Assembly: GCA_964567045.1 (NCBI GenBank)
Contig: CAZMLE010000008.1
Span: 1-64,000, forward strand
Source: JAFNGF01 sp964567045
Lineage (GTDB): Bacteria > Planctomycetota > Phycisphaerae > Sedimentisphaerales > Anaerobacaceae
DNA length: 64,000 bases
Direction of reading: 5' to 3'
Shown here: piece by piece, positions 25,083 to 33,234 of the stretch
Layout of the letters: every line of letters starts with the position of its first letter
Position numbering within the stretch: the stretch's first letter is position 1
The notes under the pieces: generated by a model
Told to the model about the DNA's origin: nothing
Databases searched by the model: none
Seen by the model: the letters and a program-made list of their open reading frames with translations, nothing else
Program-made: the position numbers and the translations under genes

Positions 25083-26636
25083 TTACTGCTCCAATATCAA
25101 TTGTCGTGAAATTCTGTGCCACGCATTGATTGAGCGCTTCAAGTTTTCATGCGCGTCGCCGCCTATGCCGTAGCCCTGAAATCCTATGGGGCCTGTGTAG
25201 CCGCAATTCTTCAGCGTTTTCAGAAAGCCAGCTAAGTCAAAGGAGCCTTGATCCAATGTCTGAATCAGTTGTTTCCAATCTTTCCCTCCGCTATCGGCGC
25301 CGTTGATGGTCACAACGAAAAGGTGTGACATCGCCAGTTTCAGCAGTGGCTTCAGGCTCTTTTCATCGTCCACCCGCAACCAGTGACACAAATTAAAAGT
25401 CACGCCCACGTTTGGCCGATTCACCTTTTCTGCAACCCGTACCGCATCTTCCACCCGTTCGAGCCAGAAGCCGTGGTGCGGATATAGCGCCACGCGAACT
25501 TCAGCCTCAGCCGCCATGTCAGCAATCTCCCAGATGATTTCCACCGCGCGGCTGTCACCTTCGAGCGCGGATGGCTTGTGCTTCTTGCTTTGCGCAAAGA
25601 GCCAAAGTAGCGTATTGCGTCCCTTCAATATCTCGATTGCATCCTTCAATCTTGGATCGTACTTTTGCTGATCTGCATCAACGTTGACGCCCAGATAGAC
25701 AGCAAAGAGTCTCAGATCATTCTTGTCGAGCTGCTCCAATATTTCTGCCAGTTCCTCACATCCAGTGAATCCAATTCCGATGCCCTCGTACCCCAGCTCT
25801 TTGAGCATATCGACCTGCGATTTGGCGCTCTGGTGCTTTGCATCTTTTGTTGCCGTATCCATGGCGAAAAACGGATTCGCCCCGGCGGGTTCCATCCAGA
25901 TGTTGCGATACGCCACCGGCCCGTGGTCACCTTGCAGCATTAGAGGCCCGACAGGTTTTTCATCCTCGTACGCGCCTGCCCGTGTCGGCCCGGTCAGCTC
26001 CACATCTTCGTGGATGACCACGCCGTTGTGGACTATCTTCTCAAATCTTGCATTTGAAGCCTTCTTGCCAGTTTCGTCAAAACGCGGTGCTCGGAAAACC
26101 ACATCGAAACTCTGCCATTGTCCTGGCGGCCGAGAGGCGTTCACTCTCGGCGAATGGCCTTCGAATCCCTTCGGTTCTTTATTCTCATCCCAACGCTGAT
26201 AGATGCCGCCGCACTCTATCCCCGGATATTCTGACGCCTTCTGCCAGCTATCAAACACCTGAATCTCATATCTGCCCATAAAATACAGGCCGGAGTTTGA
26301 GCCTTTCGGAATGATAAACTCGATACGTGCCTTTACGTCGCCGAACTCTTTTTTGGTGAGAAGATTCACTGTCCTGCCCGTAGGGCCATTCAGCACTACG
26401 CCGGTGCCGGGTTTGCTGCTGAGCAGGTTTTCGTTCTGCGCGTTTACAAATACATCGCCGACAATCTGCCATTGTCCCGTATTTCCCCGCCATGTAGAAA
26501 AATCATCACCTATCAGATATGCCTTGCCTGTTTGGCTACCACGCGCATCCCGCAGGGCGACGGGCATAACTACAAGCAAACAGAAAGCAGCAACCGATAA
26601 TAAAAACGCGCGAGTTTTTCTGCCATGAAGTCCCAT
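25083..26636 (-). CDS. DUF1080 fused to sugar isomerase-like TIM barrel
   Basis: A 517-residue exported protein. ATG 26636 has GGAAGGAA upstream and a signal peptide (LLSVAAFCLLVVMPVALRDA); the longer frame to 26825 overlaps the upstream gene and is not expected. Residues 40-235 are DUF1080: DDFSTWRGNTGQWQ, SGLYFMGRYEIQVFDSW, YRNIWMEP. Residues 250-517 look like an AP-endonuclease-2/xylose isomerase-like barrel: LKELGYEGIGIGFTGCEE, RVALYPHHGFWLERVEDA, GVTFNLCHWL, GPIGFQGYG. This matches proteins that process oxidised sugars or glycosides outside the cytoplasm, next to Gfo/Idh oxidoreductases. Confidence 0.85.
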   Translation of the reverse strand: MGLHGRKTRAFLLSVAAFCLLVVMPVALRDARGSQTGKAYLIGDDFSTWRGNTGQWQIVGDVFVNAQNENLLSSKPGTGVVLNGPTGRTVNLLTKKEFGDVKARIEFIIPKGSNSGLYFMGRYEIQVFDSWQKASEYPGIECGGIYQRWDENKEPKGFEGHSPRVNASRPPGQWQSFDVVFRAPRFDETGKKASNARFEKIVHNGVVIHEDVELTGPTRAGAYEDEKPVGPLMLQGDHGPVAYRNIWMEPAGANPFFAMDTATKDAKHQSAKSQVDMLKELGYEGIGIGFTGCEELAEILEQLDKNDLRLFAVYLGVNVDADQQKYDPRLKDAIEILKGRNTLLWLFAQSKKHKPSALEGDSRAVEIIWEIADMAAEAEVRVALYPHHGFWLERVEDAVRVAEKVNRPNVGVTFNLCHWLRVDDEKSLKPLLKLAMSHLFVVTINGADSGGKDWKQLIQTLDQGSFDLAGFLKTLKNCGYTGPIGFQGYGIGGDAHENLKRSINAWHRISRQLILEQ

Positions 26637-26670
26637 ATCTATTCCTTCCTTGCTTTTGCAGTAGTCAATT

Positions 26671-27969
26671 TCACAAGTGCCACGGACTGCGCATCGACCG
26701 TAACAGCATCCTATTTGATTCTTCATCATTGATAAATTGCTCGGTGCCGGGATCCCATTTGAGCTTTCTGCCCATGAGCATAGAGATATTGCCGATGTGG
26801 GCGATCGTAAAGCACCGCTGGCCAATCTCCGGCGGAAAATAGCAGGGTTTCCGCGACTTGACGCAATCGAGGAAATTGCGCTGCTCGCCGGCCCGGCATG
26901 TATAAAGGTGGGTTTCGTTCGGGCCGATTACCGAATCAAGAATAGATTTTGGCTCTGCCTGCAGCGGTGCTCGCCAGCCGCGATTACCGATCCAGCCATC
27001 GGTTCCTTCGAATTTAAGACTGGGCGTGCCGGAGGTGACAATTAGTCTGACGCCGCTGGCATATTTATATTCGATACGGTATTCTTTCGCGGTATTGTAA
27101 AGCCCATCCGGCCAAAAAACGCCCTTGCCTTCGACCTCCACCGGGCCTGTATACTCTGTGTCATTTCCCCACTGTGCACCGTCGAGCAGATGAGCTCCCC
27201 AGTCGGTTAACTGTCCCCCCGAATAATCCAGAATCCATCGGAAGTTCCAGTGACAGCGGTCTTTGGTGTATGGCGCATACGGTGCCGGTCCCAGCCACAT
27301 ATCGTAATCAAAACCTTCAGGCACCGGCATCGGCTGCGGATTGCCGGGCGTGCCTGGGCCGCTGGGAAGTTCCACATAGATAGTGTGAACCTTGCCGATT
27401 CGTCCGTTGCGCACTAATTCGCACATCCGGTGATATTCATAAACGGCTCTATCTTCGGTAGACCACTGGAAAACGCGGTTGTAGCGTTCCATCGTTTCAC
27501 AGAGCACCCGGCCTTCGTGGACAGTAAGTGTCGGCTTTTCGCACTCCACATCTTTGCCCGCTTTAGCCGCTGCAATCGAAATCGGCACGTGCCAGTGGTC
27601 CGCAGTCGAAATCATCACGGCGTCGATATCGCTGCGAGCCAGCACCTCGCGGAAATCCTTGTAGGTGGCACAATCCTTGTTAGCGTATTTCTCATTCACT
27701 ATGTCACGGGCCTTGATAAGGCGGTCTGTGTCGACATCGCATACGGCAACCGCCTGGGCATCCGGCTGGCCCAAAAACGTCCGCAGGTTCATATTGATTC
27801 CATGGTCACCCACGCCGATAAAACCAACCGTGATCCGCTCACTCGCAACGATGCTGCCGGCTTTGCCCATCGCTGACGAGCGGACAAAGTACGGAATGCC
27901 AAATGCGCCAATCGCAAGGCCGGAGACCTTGTTGAGAAATTTGCGACGCGTTATTGTCTCTGTCGTCAT
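26671..27969 (-). CDS. Tat-exported Gfo/Idh/MocA oxidoreductase
   Basis: A 432-residue NAD(P)-dependent oxidoreductase with a twin-arginine leader (TRRKFLNKVSGLAIGAFGIP). The Rossmann part has VGFIGVGDHGINMN and AVCDVDTDR; the substrate lobe has the conserved E-K-P (VECEKPTLTV) and a WHVP catalytic-region motif. Its product and the gene 16 bp upstream are paralogues, sharing EGFDYDMWLGPAPYAPY. Likely acts on sugars or polyols in the periplasm; the substrate is not known. Confidence 0.9.
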   Translation of the reverse strand: MTTETITRRKFLNKVSGLAIGAFGIPYFVRSSAMGKAGSIVASERITVGFIGVGDHGINMNLRTFLGQPDAQAVAVCDVDTDRLIKARDIVNEKYANKDCATYKDFREVLARSDIDAVMISTADHWHVPISIAAAKAGKDVECEKPTLTVHEGRVLCETMERYNRVFQWSTEDRAVYEYHRMCELVRNGRIGKVHTIYVELPSGPGTPGNPQPMPVPEGFDYDMWLGPAPYAPYTKDRCHWNFRWILDYSGGQLTDWGAHLLDGAQWGNDTEYTGPVEVEGKGVFWPDGLYNTAKEYRIEYKYASGVRLIVTSGTPSLKFEGTDGWIGNRGWRAPLQAEPKSILDSVIGPNETHLYTCRAGEQRNFLDCVKSRKPCYFPPEIGQRCFTIAHIGNISMLMGRKLKWDPGTEQFINDEESNRMLLRSMRSPWHL

Positions 27970-27985
27970 CTTAGAGCTCCTTATT

Positions 27986-29305
27986 TTATATGCGCCACGG
28001 GCTTCTCATCGGCCTTGTCAGCATCCGGCTGGCCTGGTCGTCTCCAATGATCTTCTCTGCGGCCGGGTCCCACCGAATACTACGACCAAGACGCATCGCA
28101 ATATTGCCAAGGTGGCAGACCGCAACTGAGCGGTGTGCTTGTTCAACCGGAGCAGCAGTTGGCGTTCTGGTCTTTATGCAATCAATGAAGTTCTGATAGT
28201 GGTTTGATGACTCGTAAAGGTGGACCTCATCGGCGCCGATTTCTTCCTTTAAGATGGATTCGGGGCCGGCATCGATTCGCCCAGTGTCGACAAATAACCA
28301 GCCCTTATCGCCGATGAATTTTATCCCGTTTGGATACTGGCCCGCTGCCAATAATTCACTCTTGGCAAAACATACTACGGTTACGCCGTTGGCGTACTTG
28401 CACTCAAAACGCCAAGAGATCGCGGCATTGAATAAGCCGTCCTTGGGGAATACGCCCTTGCCCTGGACCTCAACCGGCCCGCTGTCAGTTGTGCCCATGC
28501 CCCACTGCGCGATGTCGATATGGTGTGCTCCCCAGTCGGTGACGCAGCCGCCGGCGTAGTCAAGAATCCATCGCCAGCCGAACGCATCAACGCGCTTGGG
28601 CGAGTAGGGGGCCTGCGGTGCGGGGCCAAGCCACATATCGTAGTCAAAGCCTTCCGGCACCGGTCCAGAATCGAAGCCGGCAAGAGACATACTGCCCGGA
28701 ATCTCGACCTCAACGGTATGAAGTTTGCCGAGCCGGCCGTTGCGAACCAGCTCGCAAGCCCGACGGAAATGCTGTTCCGACCGATGCTGCGTTCCAGTCT
28801 GAAAGACCGTTCCGTAGCGCTGGACGGTCTCCACCATTTTCCGTCCCTGGTCGATGGTCAGCGCCAGCGGCTTCTCACAGTAGATCGCTTTGCCTGCCTT
28901 GGCTGCCGCTATGGCCGGAAGCGCATGCCAGTGATCCGGCGTGGCAATCATGACCGCGTCAATGTCGTCCCGAGCCACGACTTCCCGGAAGTCGTTATAG
29001 TCGGTGCAGCCGGCGCTATTATATTTGTTCGCCAACAGGTTCTTCACCGCTGCACGCCGGTTAGCATCCACGTCGCAAATGGCGACAATTTGCGCCTGCC
29101 CTGTTGCCAGCAGAGCCTGCATAACGCCGGTGCCTCGCCCGCCCACGCCGATGCAGCCGAGCGTAATACGGTTACTTGCGGCAGTGCTGCCGTCTTTGCC
29201 CAGCGCCAGCGCTGGCACAAAATACGGAAATGCTGCTATACCCCCCGCGACACCCGTAGCCCTCTGCAAAAATGCGCGTCGTGTGACGTGGCGTCTTTGA
29301 TTCAT
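27986..29305 (-). CDS. Tat-exported Gfo/Idh/MocA oxidoreductase, second copy
   Basis: A 439-residue paralogue of the downstream gene, with leader VTRRAFLQRATGVAGGIAA. ATG 29305 fits the Tat leader; the frame extends to 29386 but adds nonsense. Motifs: TLGCIGVGGRGTGVMQALLA, AICDVDANRR, YCEKPLALTIDQ, and DWGAHHIDIAQWG in the catalytic lobe. The two paralogues probably arose by tandem duplication and then took separate substrates. Confidence 0.9.
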   Translation of the reverse strand: MNQRRHVTRRAFLQRATGVAGGIAAFPYFVPALALGKDGSTAASNRITLGCIGVGGRGTGVMQALLATGQAQIVAICDVDANRRAAVKNLLANKYNSAGCTDYNDFREVVARDDIDAVMIATPDHWHALPAIAAAKAGKAIYCEKPLALTIDQGRKMVETVQRYGTVFQTGTQHRSEQHFRRACELVRNGRLGKLHTVEVEIPGSMSLAGFDSGPVPEGFDYDMWLGPAPQAPYSPKRVDAFGWRWILDYAGGCVTDWGAHHIDIAQWGMGTTDSGPVEVQGKGVFPKDGLFNAAISWRFECKYANGVTVVCFAKSELLAAGQYPNGIKFIGDKGWLFVDTGRIDAGPESILKEEIGADEVHLYESSNHYQNFIDCIKTRTPTAAPVEQAHRSVAVCHLGNIAMRLGRSIRWDPAAEKIIGDDQASRMLTRPMRSPWRI

Positions 29306-29325
29306 GGGGCATGACCTCCGATTCT

Positions 29326-29496
29326 TCAGAACGAAAGCAGGCATTGCCAGATGTACATATAACCAAGCGCGTCTATGTCTTGCCACACTTTTTTGATCAG
29401 CTCTTCATCGCCCGAAATCTTAGGTAGTTCTTTCAGCTTCTCCTGCCAAGGGATACAAACGCCCGGCGGCCTTTTTATTTTCTGCTGTTTTTTCAT
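29326..29496 (-). CDS. Small conserved-looking protein
   Basis: A 56-residue protein, MKKQQKIKRPPGVCIP... ending YMYIWQCLLSF. Its ATG follows the stop codon of the URO-D-type gene by two bases, so it is almost certainly translated by coupling. It has a helical acidic middle (KELPKISGDEELIKKVWQDI) and one Cys near the start and one near the end. No signal or span. It lies between the methyltransferase-like gene and the Gfo/Idh gene on the same strand. Unknown function, perhaps an accessory of the methyltransferase. Confidence 0.65.
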   Translation of the reverse strand: MKKQQKIKRPPGVCIPWQEKLKELPKISGDEELIKKVWQDIDALGYMYIWQCLLSF

Positions 29497-29498
29497 AT

Positions 29499-30695
29499 TC
29501 AGTACGCTCCATATTCGCGAGTGAAGTCAGTCATGGCCTTGATATTTTCGACCTTGGCGTCATCCTGGACAATGGCGCTGGCGTCCATGATGTAGCCACC
29601 ATTGCCGGCCACGCCATCAATTACCTTCTTGCAGTAGTCTCGCACCTCAGCCGGCGTTCCCGTGGCCAATAGCCAATTCGGGATGCTGCCGCTGATACAG
29701 AACTTCTCGCCGAGAACCTTGTGGACCTTGAAGATGTCGCCCTGGTCAACGTGATAGACGATCGACCGATCCGGCAGCTCGGCAAACGAGGCGAGGTGCG
29801 CATCCCAGTTGCCCTCAGCATAAAACAGAACTTGATGCCCGTGAGCCCAGATTTCCTCTATAATGGGCTTGAGTGTCGGCCAGTAAAATTTATTAAAGTG
29901 GTCTTTTGAGAAGAAGGGCACACAGCCGCGATGCATCCAGTACCCGATGGGCACATTCTTTTCCGGGTCCGCACCGGAAAGCGCTATGTGCGTCAGGTGC
30001 GGCATCAGGGCTTCGCAGGCAGCCAGCACCTTATCCGGCCGCTCGTGAACATCCGTCACCAGCCCAAGGTAGCCGCGTAGCTTATCCGCTATGATGTCGA
30101 ATGGCGCCTTCAGTATGCCTGAAATCGCTGAGACGGTTCCCGATTCTCTCCGCAGCAGCTCGTTTTGTTTGCCGAAGGCATTGAAGTACGTCAGCATTGC
30201 CATTCCGCCTTTTAGAAAGGACAGGTTGTTGCGAAACGATGTTGGCTGGCCCATTGCACTGACGTCAGCCGAGACACGCGGAAGCCAGACGTTATACAAA
30301 AACCCCGTCGGATCCTCGATTAGCTGGTCGTATTCATCCGGCTTCATAAACGCCTTTTCTTCAGGCGGCTCAATGTACTGAAAACCGGTAGTCGGCGGGA
30401 TGCCGATGCCGGGCACGCCATAATATTTTAGCCCGATAGCTTCGGTTAGCCCGGTCCACACATAGACCATGTTGCTGACAACGGCGTCCCAGTCGAACTC
30501 GGCTGCGCACTTGCGGGCGGCGGCAAATGCCTTCTCGTAATCATGCGTCACCTCCTGGCAGGTGTAGCCAGCGTACTTGGCGGTGAATTCCGCAACGAAC
30601 GGCCGAATCGGAATCATATCCGGCTTCTCATTCCGCATCGCGGTGACATATCGTTTTAACCGCTCCTGGTATAGCTTCTCCATATCGTTTGGCAT
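29499..30695 (-). CDS. URO-D family methyltransferase-like protein
   Basis: A 398-residue TIM-barrel protein of the uroporphyrinogen decarboxylase superfamily, in the subgroup that includes corrinoid methyltransferases. Visible are KLYQERLKRYVTAMRNEKPD at the start, GIGIPPTTGFQYIEPP, YWMHRGCVPFFSKDHFN and QVLFYAEGNWDAHLASFAEL. The usual heme-pathway N-terminal RQAGRYL motif is missing, so it is unlikely to be HemE. Start is ATG 30695 (preceded by GTG 30698) with GGAG upstream. It begins the operon with the 56-aa protein, two oxidoreductases and the DUF1080 fusion. Confidence 0.82.
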   Translation of the reverse strand: MPNDMEKLYQERLKRYVTAMRNEKPDMIPIRPFVAEFTAKYAGYTCQEVTHDYEKAFAAARKCAAEFDWDAVVSNMVYVWTGLTEAIGLKYYGVPGIGIPPTTGFQYIEPPEEKAFMKPDEYDQLIEDPTGFLYNVWLPRVSADVSAMGQPTSFRNNLSFLKGGMAMLTYFNAFGKQNELLRRESGTVSAISGILKAPFDIIADKLRGYLGLVTDVHERPDKVLAACEALMPHLTHIALSGADPEKNVPIGYWMHRGCVPFFSKDHFNKFYWPTLKPIIEEIWAHGHQVLFYAEGNWDAHLASFAELPDRSIVYHVDQGDIFKVHKVLGEKFCISGSIPNWLLATGTPAEVRDYCKKVIDGVAGNGGYIMDASAIVQDDAKVENIKAMTDFTREYGAY

Positions 30696-30850
30696 CACAC
30701 TATCTCCTAATTTGCTGATCTTTCTGGCTGTACGATGTGCGTAAAATACTCCAGTTCCCTTGAAACATCAACTACAATCTGTCTCGTCTTTTGTAGGTGT
30801 AAGCCTGCCACACGCGCAATCTGAGGATACGGATTTTGTGGCCGAGCCTA

Positions 30851-30879
30851 TTGCTTTCCCGGAGGTGCTGTGCTATCAT
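30851..30879 (+). promoter_or_regulatory. Promoter of the BrnT/BrnA pair
   Basis: TTGCTT (30851-30856), 17 bases, then TATCAT (30874-30879), 55 bases before brnT. BrnA antitoxins repress such promoters; no clear inverted operator was identified. Confidence 0.5.
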
Positions 30880-30933
30880 TTTGGTTGGCAGCGAACGACC
30901 ATCGCGCCAAGCTCACAATAGGGTGCGTCACCA

Positions 30934-31224
30934 ATGACTATGAAGATAAGGGGAATCATCTGGCTAGATTCGGTCATCGAGAAGATTGGCACCAAGCATA
31001 GGGTTTCCCGCGAGGAAGTCTTCCAGGTCCTTCAAAGCCGGGCCATGTTCCGTTTTGTTGAGAAGGGACATCGCCGTGATGAGAATGTATATGTCGCCCT
31101 CGGGCGAACCGAAACAGGCACGTATCTGGTTGTGTTCTTCATACACAAACCAGACCATCGTATCTTAATACTGACGGCCCGCGATATGACCGTCGCTGAA
31201 AGAAAGCGATATGAGAAGAAGTAG
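30934..31224 (+). CDS. brnT: BrnT-family toxin
   Basis: A 96-residue protein of the BrnT/RelE-fold ribonuclease type: IIWLDSVIEKIGTKHRVSREEV (the family I-x-W-D-x...K-H-x-V-x-x-E-V pattern), LGRTETGTYLVVFFIH, and the closing ILTARDMTVAERKRYEKK with the R-D-M-x...E-R-x-x-Y signature. BrnT cleaves RNA. The start at 30934 (MTMK) or 30940 is open. The downstream antitoxin gene overlaps by 14 bp. The pair lies at the entrance of the 30.9-33.2 kb cassette-like stretch. Confidence 0.88.
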   Translation: MTMKIRGIIWLDSVIEKIGTKHRVSREEVFQVLQSRAMFRFVEKGHRRDENVYVALGRTETGTYLVVFFIHKPDHRILILTARDMTVAERKRYEKK

Positions 31225-31498
31225 CAGCAGAAAGAGTAGTGTCTCTAAAGCTAGAACGTACGCCGGGATGGGCGATTTCTGGGATGAACATGATCTGTCC
31301 GACTATTGGGGTAAGACCCGGTCGGTCCGAGTCGATGTGGACTTGGAGTCCGAAGAATCTCTGTATGCCATCGAGAGAGGATTATCGCAAACCATTTGCC
31401 GAGCTGCCAAGCAAAGAGGCGTCTCCCCCCACACCTTGATCAACCTTTGGCTTCAGGAAAAGATTCAGAAACTCAAGCTGAACTCACGCCGAAGCTGA
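31211..31498 (+). CDS. brnA: BrnA/CopG-like antitoxin
   Basis: A 95-residue protein overlapping brnT by 14 bp. The N-terminus is basic; DFWDEHDLSDYWG at about 23-36 is a family mark of BrnA-type antitoxins; the C-terminal part (GVSPHTLINLWLQEKI) is a ribbon-helix-helix or coiled helix for DNA binding and dimerisation. Expected to bind and neutralise the toxin and repress the promoter at 30851. Confidence 0.82.
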   Translation: MRRSSSRKSSVSKARTYAGMGDFWDEHDLSDYWGKTRSVRVDVDLESEESLYAIERGLSQTICRAAKQRGVSPHTLINLWLQEKIQKLKLNSRRS

Positions 31499-31595
31499 GG
31501 GGATTGGATTCTGTCCTTTGGGCCTCTGTGTCCAACGTTGAAGAGTCAAGGAAGGATACGATTTTTTTCTTAATGCTTTGCCCGCCGTGGCGTGC

Positions 31596-31615
31596 TATAA
31601 TCTTCCTTGTTAGGC
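31596..31615 (+). other. attC-like core with -10 box
   Basis: TATAAT (31596-31601) is followed by CTTCCTT and GTTAGGC (31609-31615), the conserved integron core type GTTRRRY. CTTCCTTG pairs with CAAGGAAG near 31547. Another GTTAGGC follows at 31738-31744 and GCCTAAC at 32225. No integrase gene is present in the window. Confidence 0.4.
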
Positions 31616-31664
31616 GAAGGAAACCTCGATGTGGCGAGCGACCGAGACTGTGGGACGCACTGAA

Positions 31665-31744
31665 AAGAAGAGTCGTGAGCTTCTTGTAAAGAAAGGGCAG
31701 TCTGTGTTCCCCGTCTTATACAGACTGTATAATCATTGTTAGGC
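31665..31744. repeat. Approximately 80-bp repeat with built-in -10 box, copy A
   Basis: Runs AAGAAGAG...CGTGAGCTTCTTG, then a hairpin CAGTCTGTGT/ATACAGACTG, a perfect TATAAT (31728-31733), and GTTAGGC. It matches the copy at 47486-47563 at roughly 85-90% by eye. In both copies a gene starts about 40 bases downstream (31784 here). It ends in GTTAGGC as attC sites do, whereas the other copy ends GTTATCT. Could be an attC with its own promoter. Confidence 0.7.
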
Positions 31745-31783
31745 AGCCATAGACGAAATCCACTATCAAGAAAGGAGATCATC

Positions 31784-32209
31784 ATGACCGATGCTTTTTC
31801 AACTCCACACAACAGAAAAATGACACTTATCCTCCTGGCGATCTGTGGCTTGCTGGCAATTGCCGCTCGCGTTGTAGGTATCAACGATAATCTGCCCGGC
31901 ATACTGCTAGCCTTCCTTGCGGCGACTGCCTTTGTCCTTGCATTCGTTCACCCCTGGCGAACCGCAAAGAAGTTCCTGTTCCTCCTCCTGGCGTCGGTGC
32001 TCGGTTTTGTTCTCTACATCATCCTGAACATCATTTTAGATTCTCTCGCCCAAAACCCGGCAACATCGGGCGCACTCCAGGATCTGATACAAAGCCCCGT
32101 CGTCAATGCCCTTAGTTTGATCATCGCCATGGTCTGCCCTGCGGCCTTCATCGTTGGCACAGTCGGCTCGGTTGCCATGTTTATTCGTAGCCGTCGTCAG
32201 ACAACGTGA
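31784..32209 (+). CDS. Small membrane protein in a cassette-like unit
   Basis: A 141-residue protein with four likely spans (about 14-34, 38-58, 62-86 and 106-133) and a basic C-terminus RSRRQTT. AAGGAGA before ATG 31784 decides the start; an earlier TTG frame from 31736 has no site. The gene lies between GTTAGGC (31738) and GCCTAAC (32225), the order expected for one integron gene cassette. Function unknown. Confidence 0.72.
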   Translation: MTDAFSTPHNRKMTLILLAICGLLAIAARVVGINDNLPGILLAFLAATAFVLAFVHPWRTAKKFLFLLLASVLGFVLYIILNIILDSLAQNPATSGALQDLIQSPVVNALSLIIAMVCPAAFIVGTVGSVAMFIRSRRQTT

Positions 32210-32224
32210 ATCCGTGAAGCGGCT

Positions 32225-32274
32225 GCCTAACATCGGCTCCAGCGGACAGCGGCTTCGCCGCTCGAATCGCAGCC
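32225..32274. other. Degenerate attC-like site
   Basis: GCCTAAC (32225-32231) is followed by GGCTCC, a strong hairpin AGCGGCTTCGCCGCT, and CAGCC pairing back to GGCT. This is the left half and apical part of an attC. The expected right-hand GTTRRRY core is absent (TTTTCGCGGTGG instead). It begins 15 bases after the membrane protein gene stop. Confidence 0.45.
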
Positions 32275-32368
32275 ATTTTTCGCGGTGGTGGTAGAATCAA
32301 AGTGTAAGCTCGGCGAACCCGCCGCTGCCGCTGAGCCAAACCGTTCTGCAACCGACCGGAACAGCAAG

Positions 32369-33154
32369 ATGACAGACTACGAAATCGTCGACACCAACGC
32401 CGAGAACATCAGCAGTTGCAGCTTCTGTGGCTACAAAGACGCCAACAACCTGGGACATCGTCGTAAAACGGATTGGCTGAAGGAGCGCTACGCGGAAGGC
32501 CTAAGGTTCAAAGTGCTCCGCTCACAGAGATTTGGTGATATTGGGATGATCGAATACGCCCTTGGCAATCATGCCTGGAGACCTGTGGAGGCGGAGGGCT
32601 ACCTTGTCATCCATTGCCTGATGGTCAACAGCAAGCACAAGGGCAAGGGGCTGGGCACTCTGCTGTTGAACAGTTGTCTCAGGGACGCAAAGAAGAGTAA
32701 GTGCCGAGGGGTCGCAGTTGTGACCAGTTCCGATAGTTTCATGGCACGAAGTGATTTCTTCATCAAGGCTGGTTTTGTCTCGGTGGAGAGCTCCCCGCCT
32801 TACGAACTGCTCGTCAAGAAGCTCAAAAGAGCAGCCCCGGATCCTCGTTTCATCGTCAAAAAGGAGCGACTATTGAAGAGGCACAAGAAGGGCCTCACGA
32901 TCCTGGCTGCGGATCAGTGCCCTATGGTTCCAAAGTGCGTGGCGGACATTGCGAAGATGTCCAGAGCCTTGGGGCTAGAACCGAAAGTAGTTCGAGTCAG
33001 GAGCGCCAAGGCGTCAAGGGAGCTCCCGACGCCCTATGGCATGTTCAGTATCCTTTACGATGGGAAGCTGATCGCAGACCGTCCTGTCAGCGGAACGAGA
33101 TTCTGGTTCATTATGAGGGAGATTGCAAAACCAGCCAGTGGAGCGGACGGCTGA
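32369..33154 (+). CDS. GNAT acetyltransferase with YoaP-like domain
   Basis: A 261-residue protein. The N-terminal part has a Cys-rich SSCSFCGYKD, then a GNAT domain: YLVIHCLMVNSKHKGKGLGTLL carries the acetyl-CoA loop (Q/RxxGxG/A type), and FFIKAGFVSVESSPPYELLVKK closes the fold. The C-terminal 80 residues resemble the YoaP domain, with DQCPMVPKCVADI and PYGMFSILYDGKLIADRP. ATG 32369 is more likely than the frame start GTG 32285, which runs through the attC-like site. Substrate unknown. Confidence 0.85.
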   Translation: MTDYEIVDTNAENISSCSFCGYKDANNLGHRRKTDWLKERYAEGLRFKVLRSQRFGDIGMIEYALGNHAWRPVEAEGYLVIHCLMVNSKHKGKGLGTLLLNSCLRDAKKSKCRGVAVVTSSDSFMARSDFFIKAGFVSVESSPPYELLVKKLKRAAPDPRFIVKKERLLKRHKKGLTILAADQCPMVPKCVADIAKMSRALGLEPKVVRVRSAKASRELPTPYGMFSILYDGKLIADRPVSGTRFWFIMREIAKPASGADG

Positions 33155-33234
33155 TCGCCGCCGCTCACCGGCACGTTCGACACAACAGAGGAGGCATGCC
33201 GTCGGCGATCCCCAACTCTGTACAACCGGGGGCA

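Noticed and set aside
28520..29314. 264-codon plus-strand frame across the Gfo/Idh gene
   Set aside because: Antisense shadow of a well-supported oxidoreductase gene.
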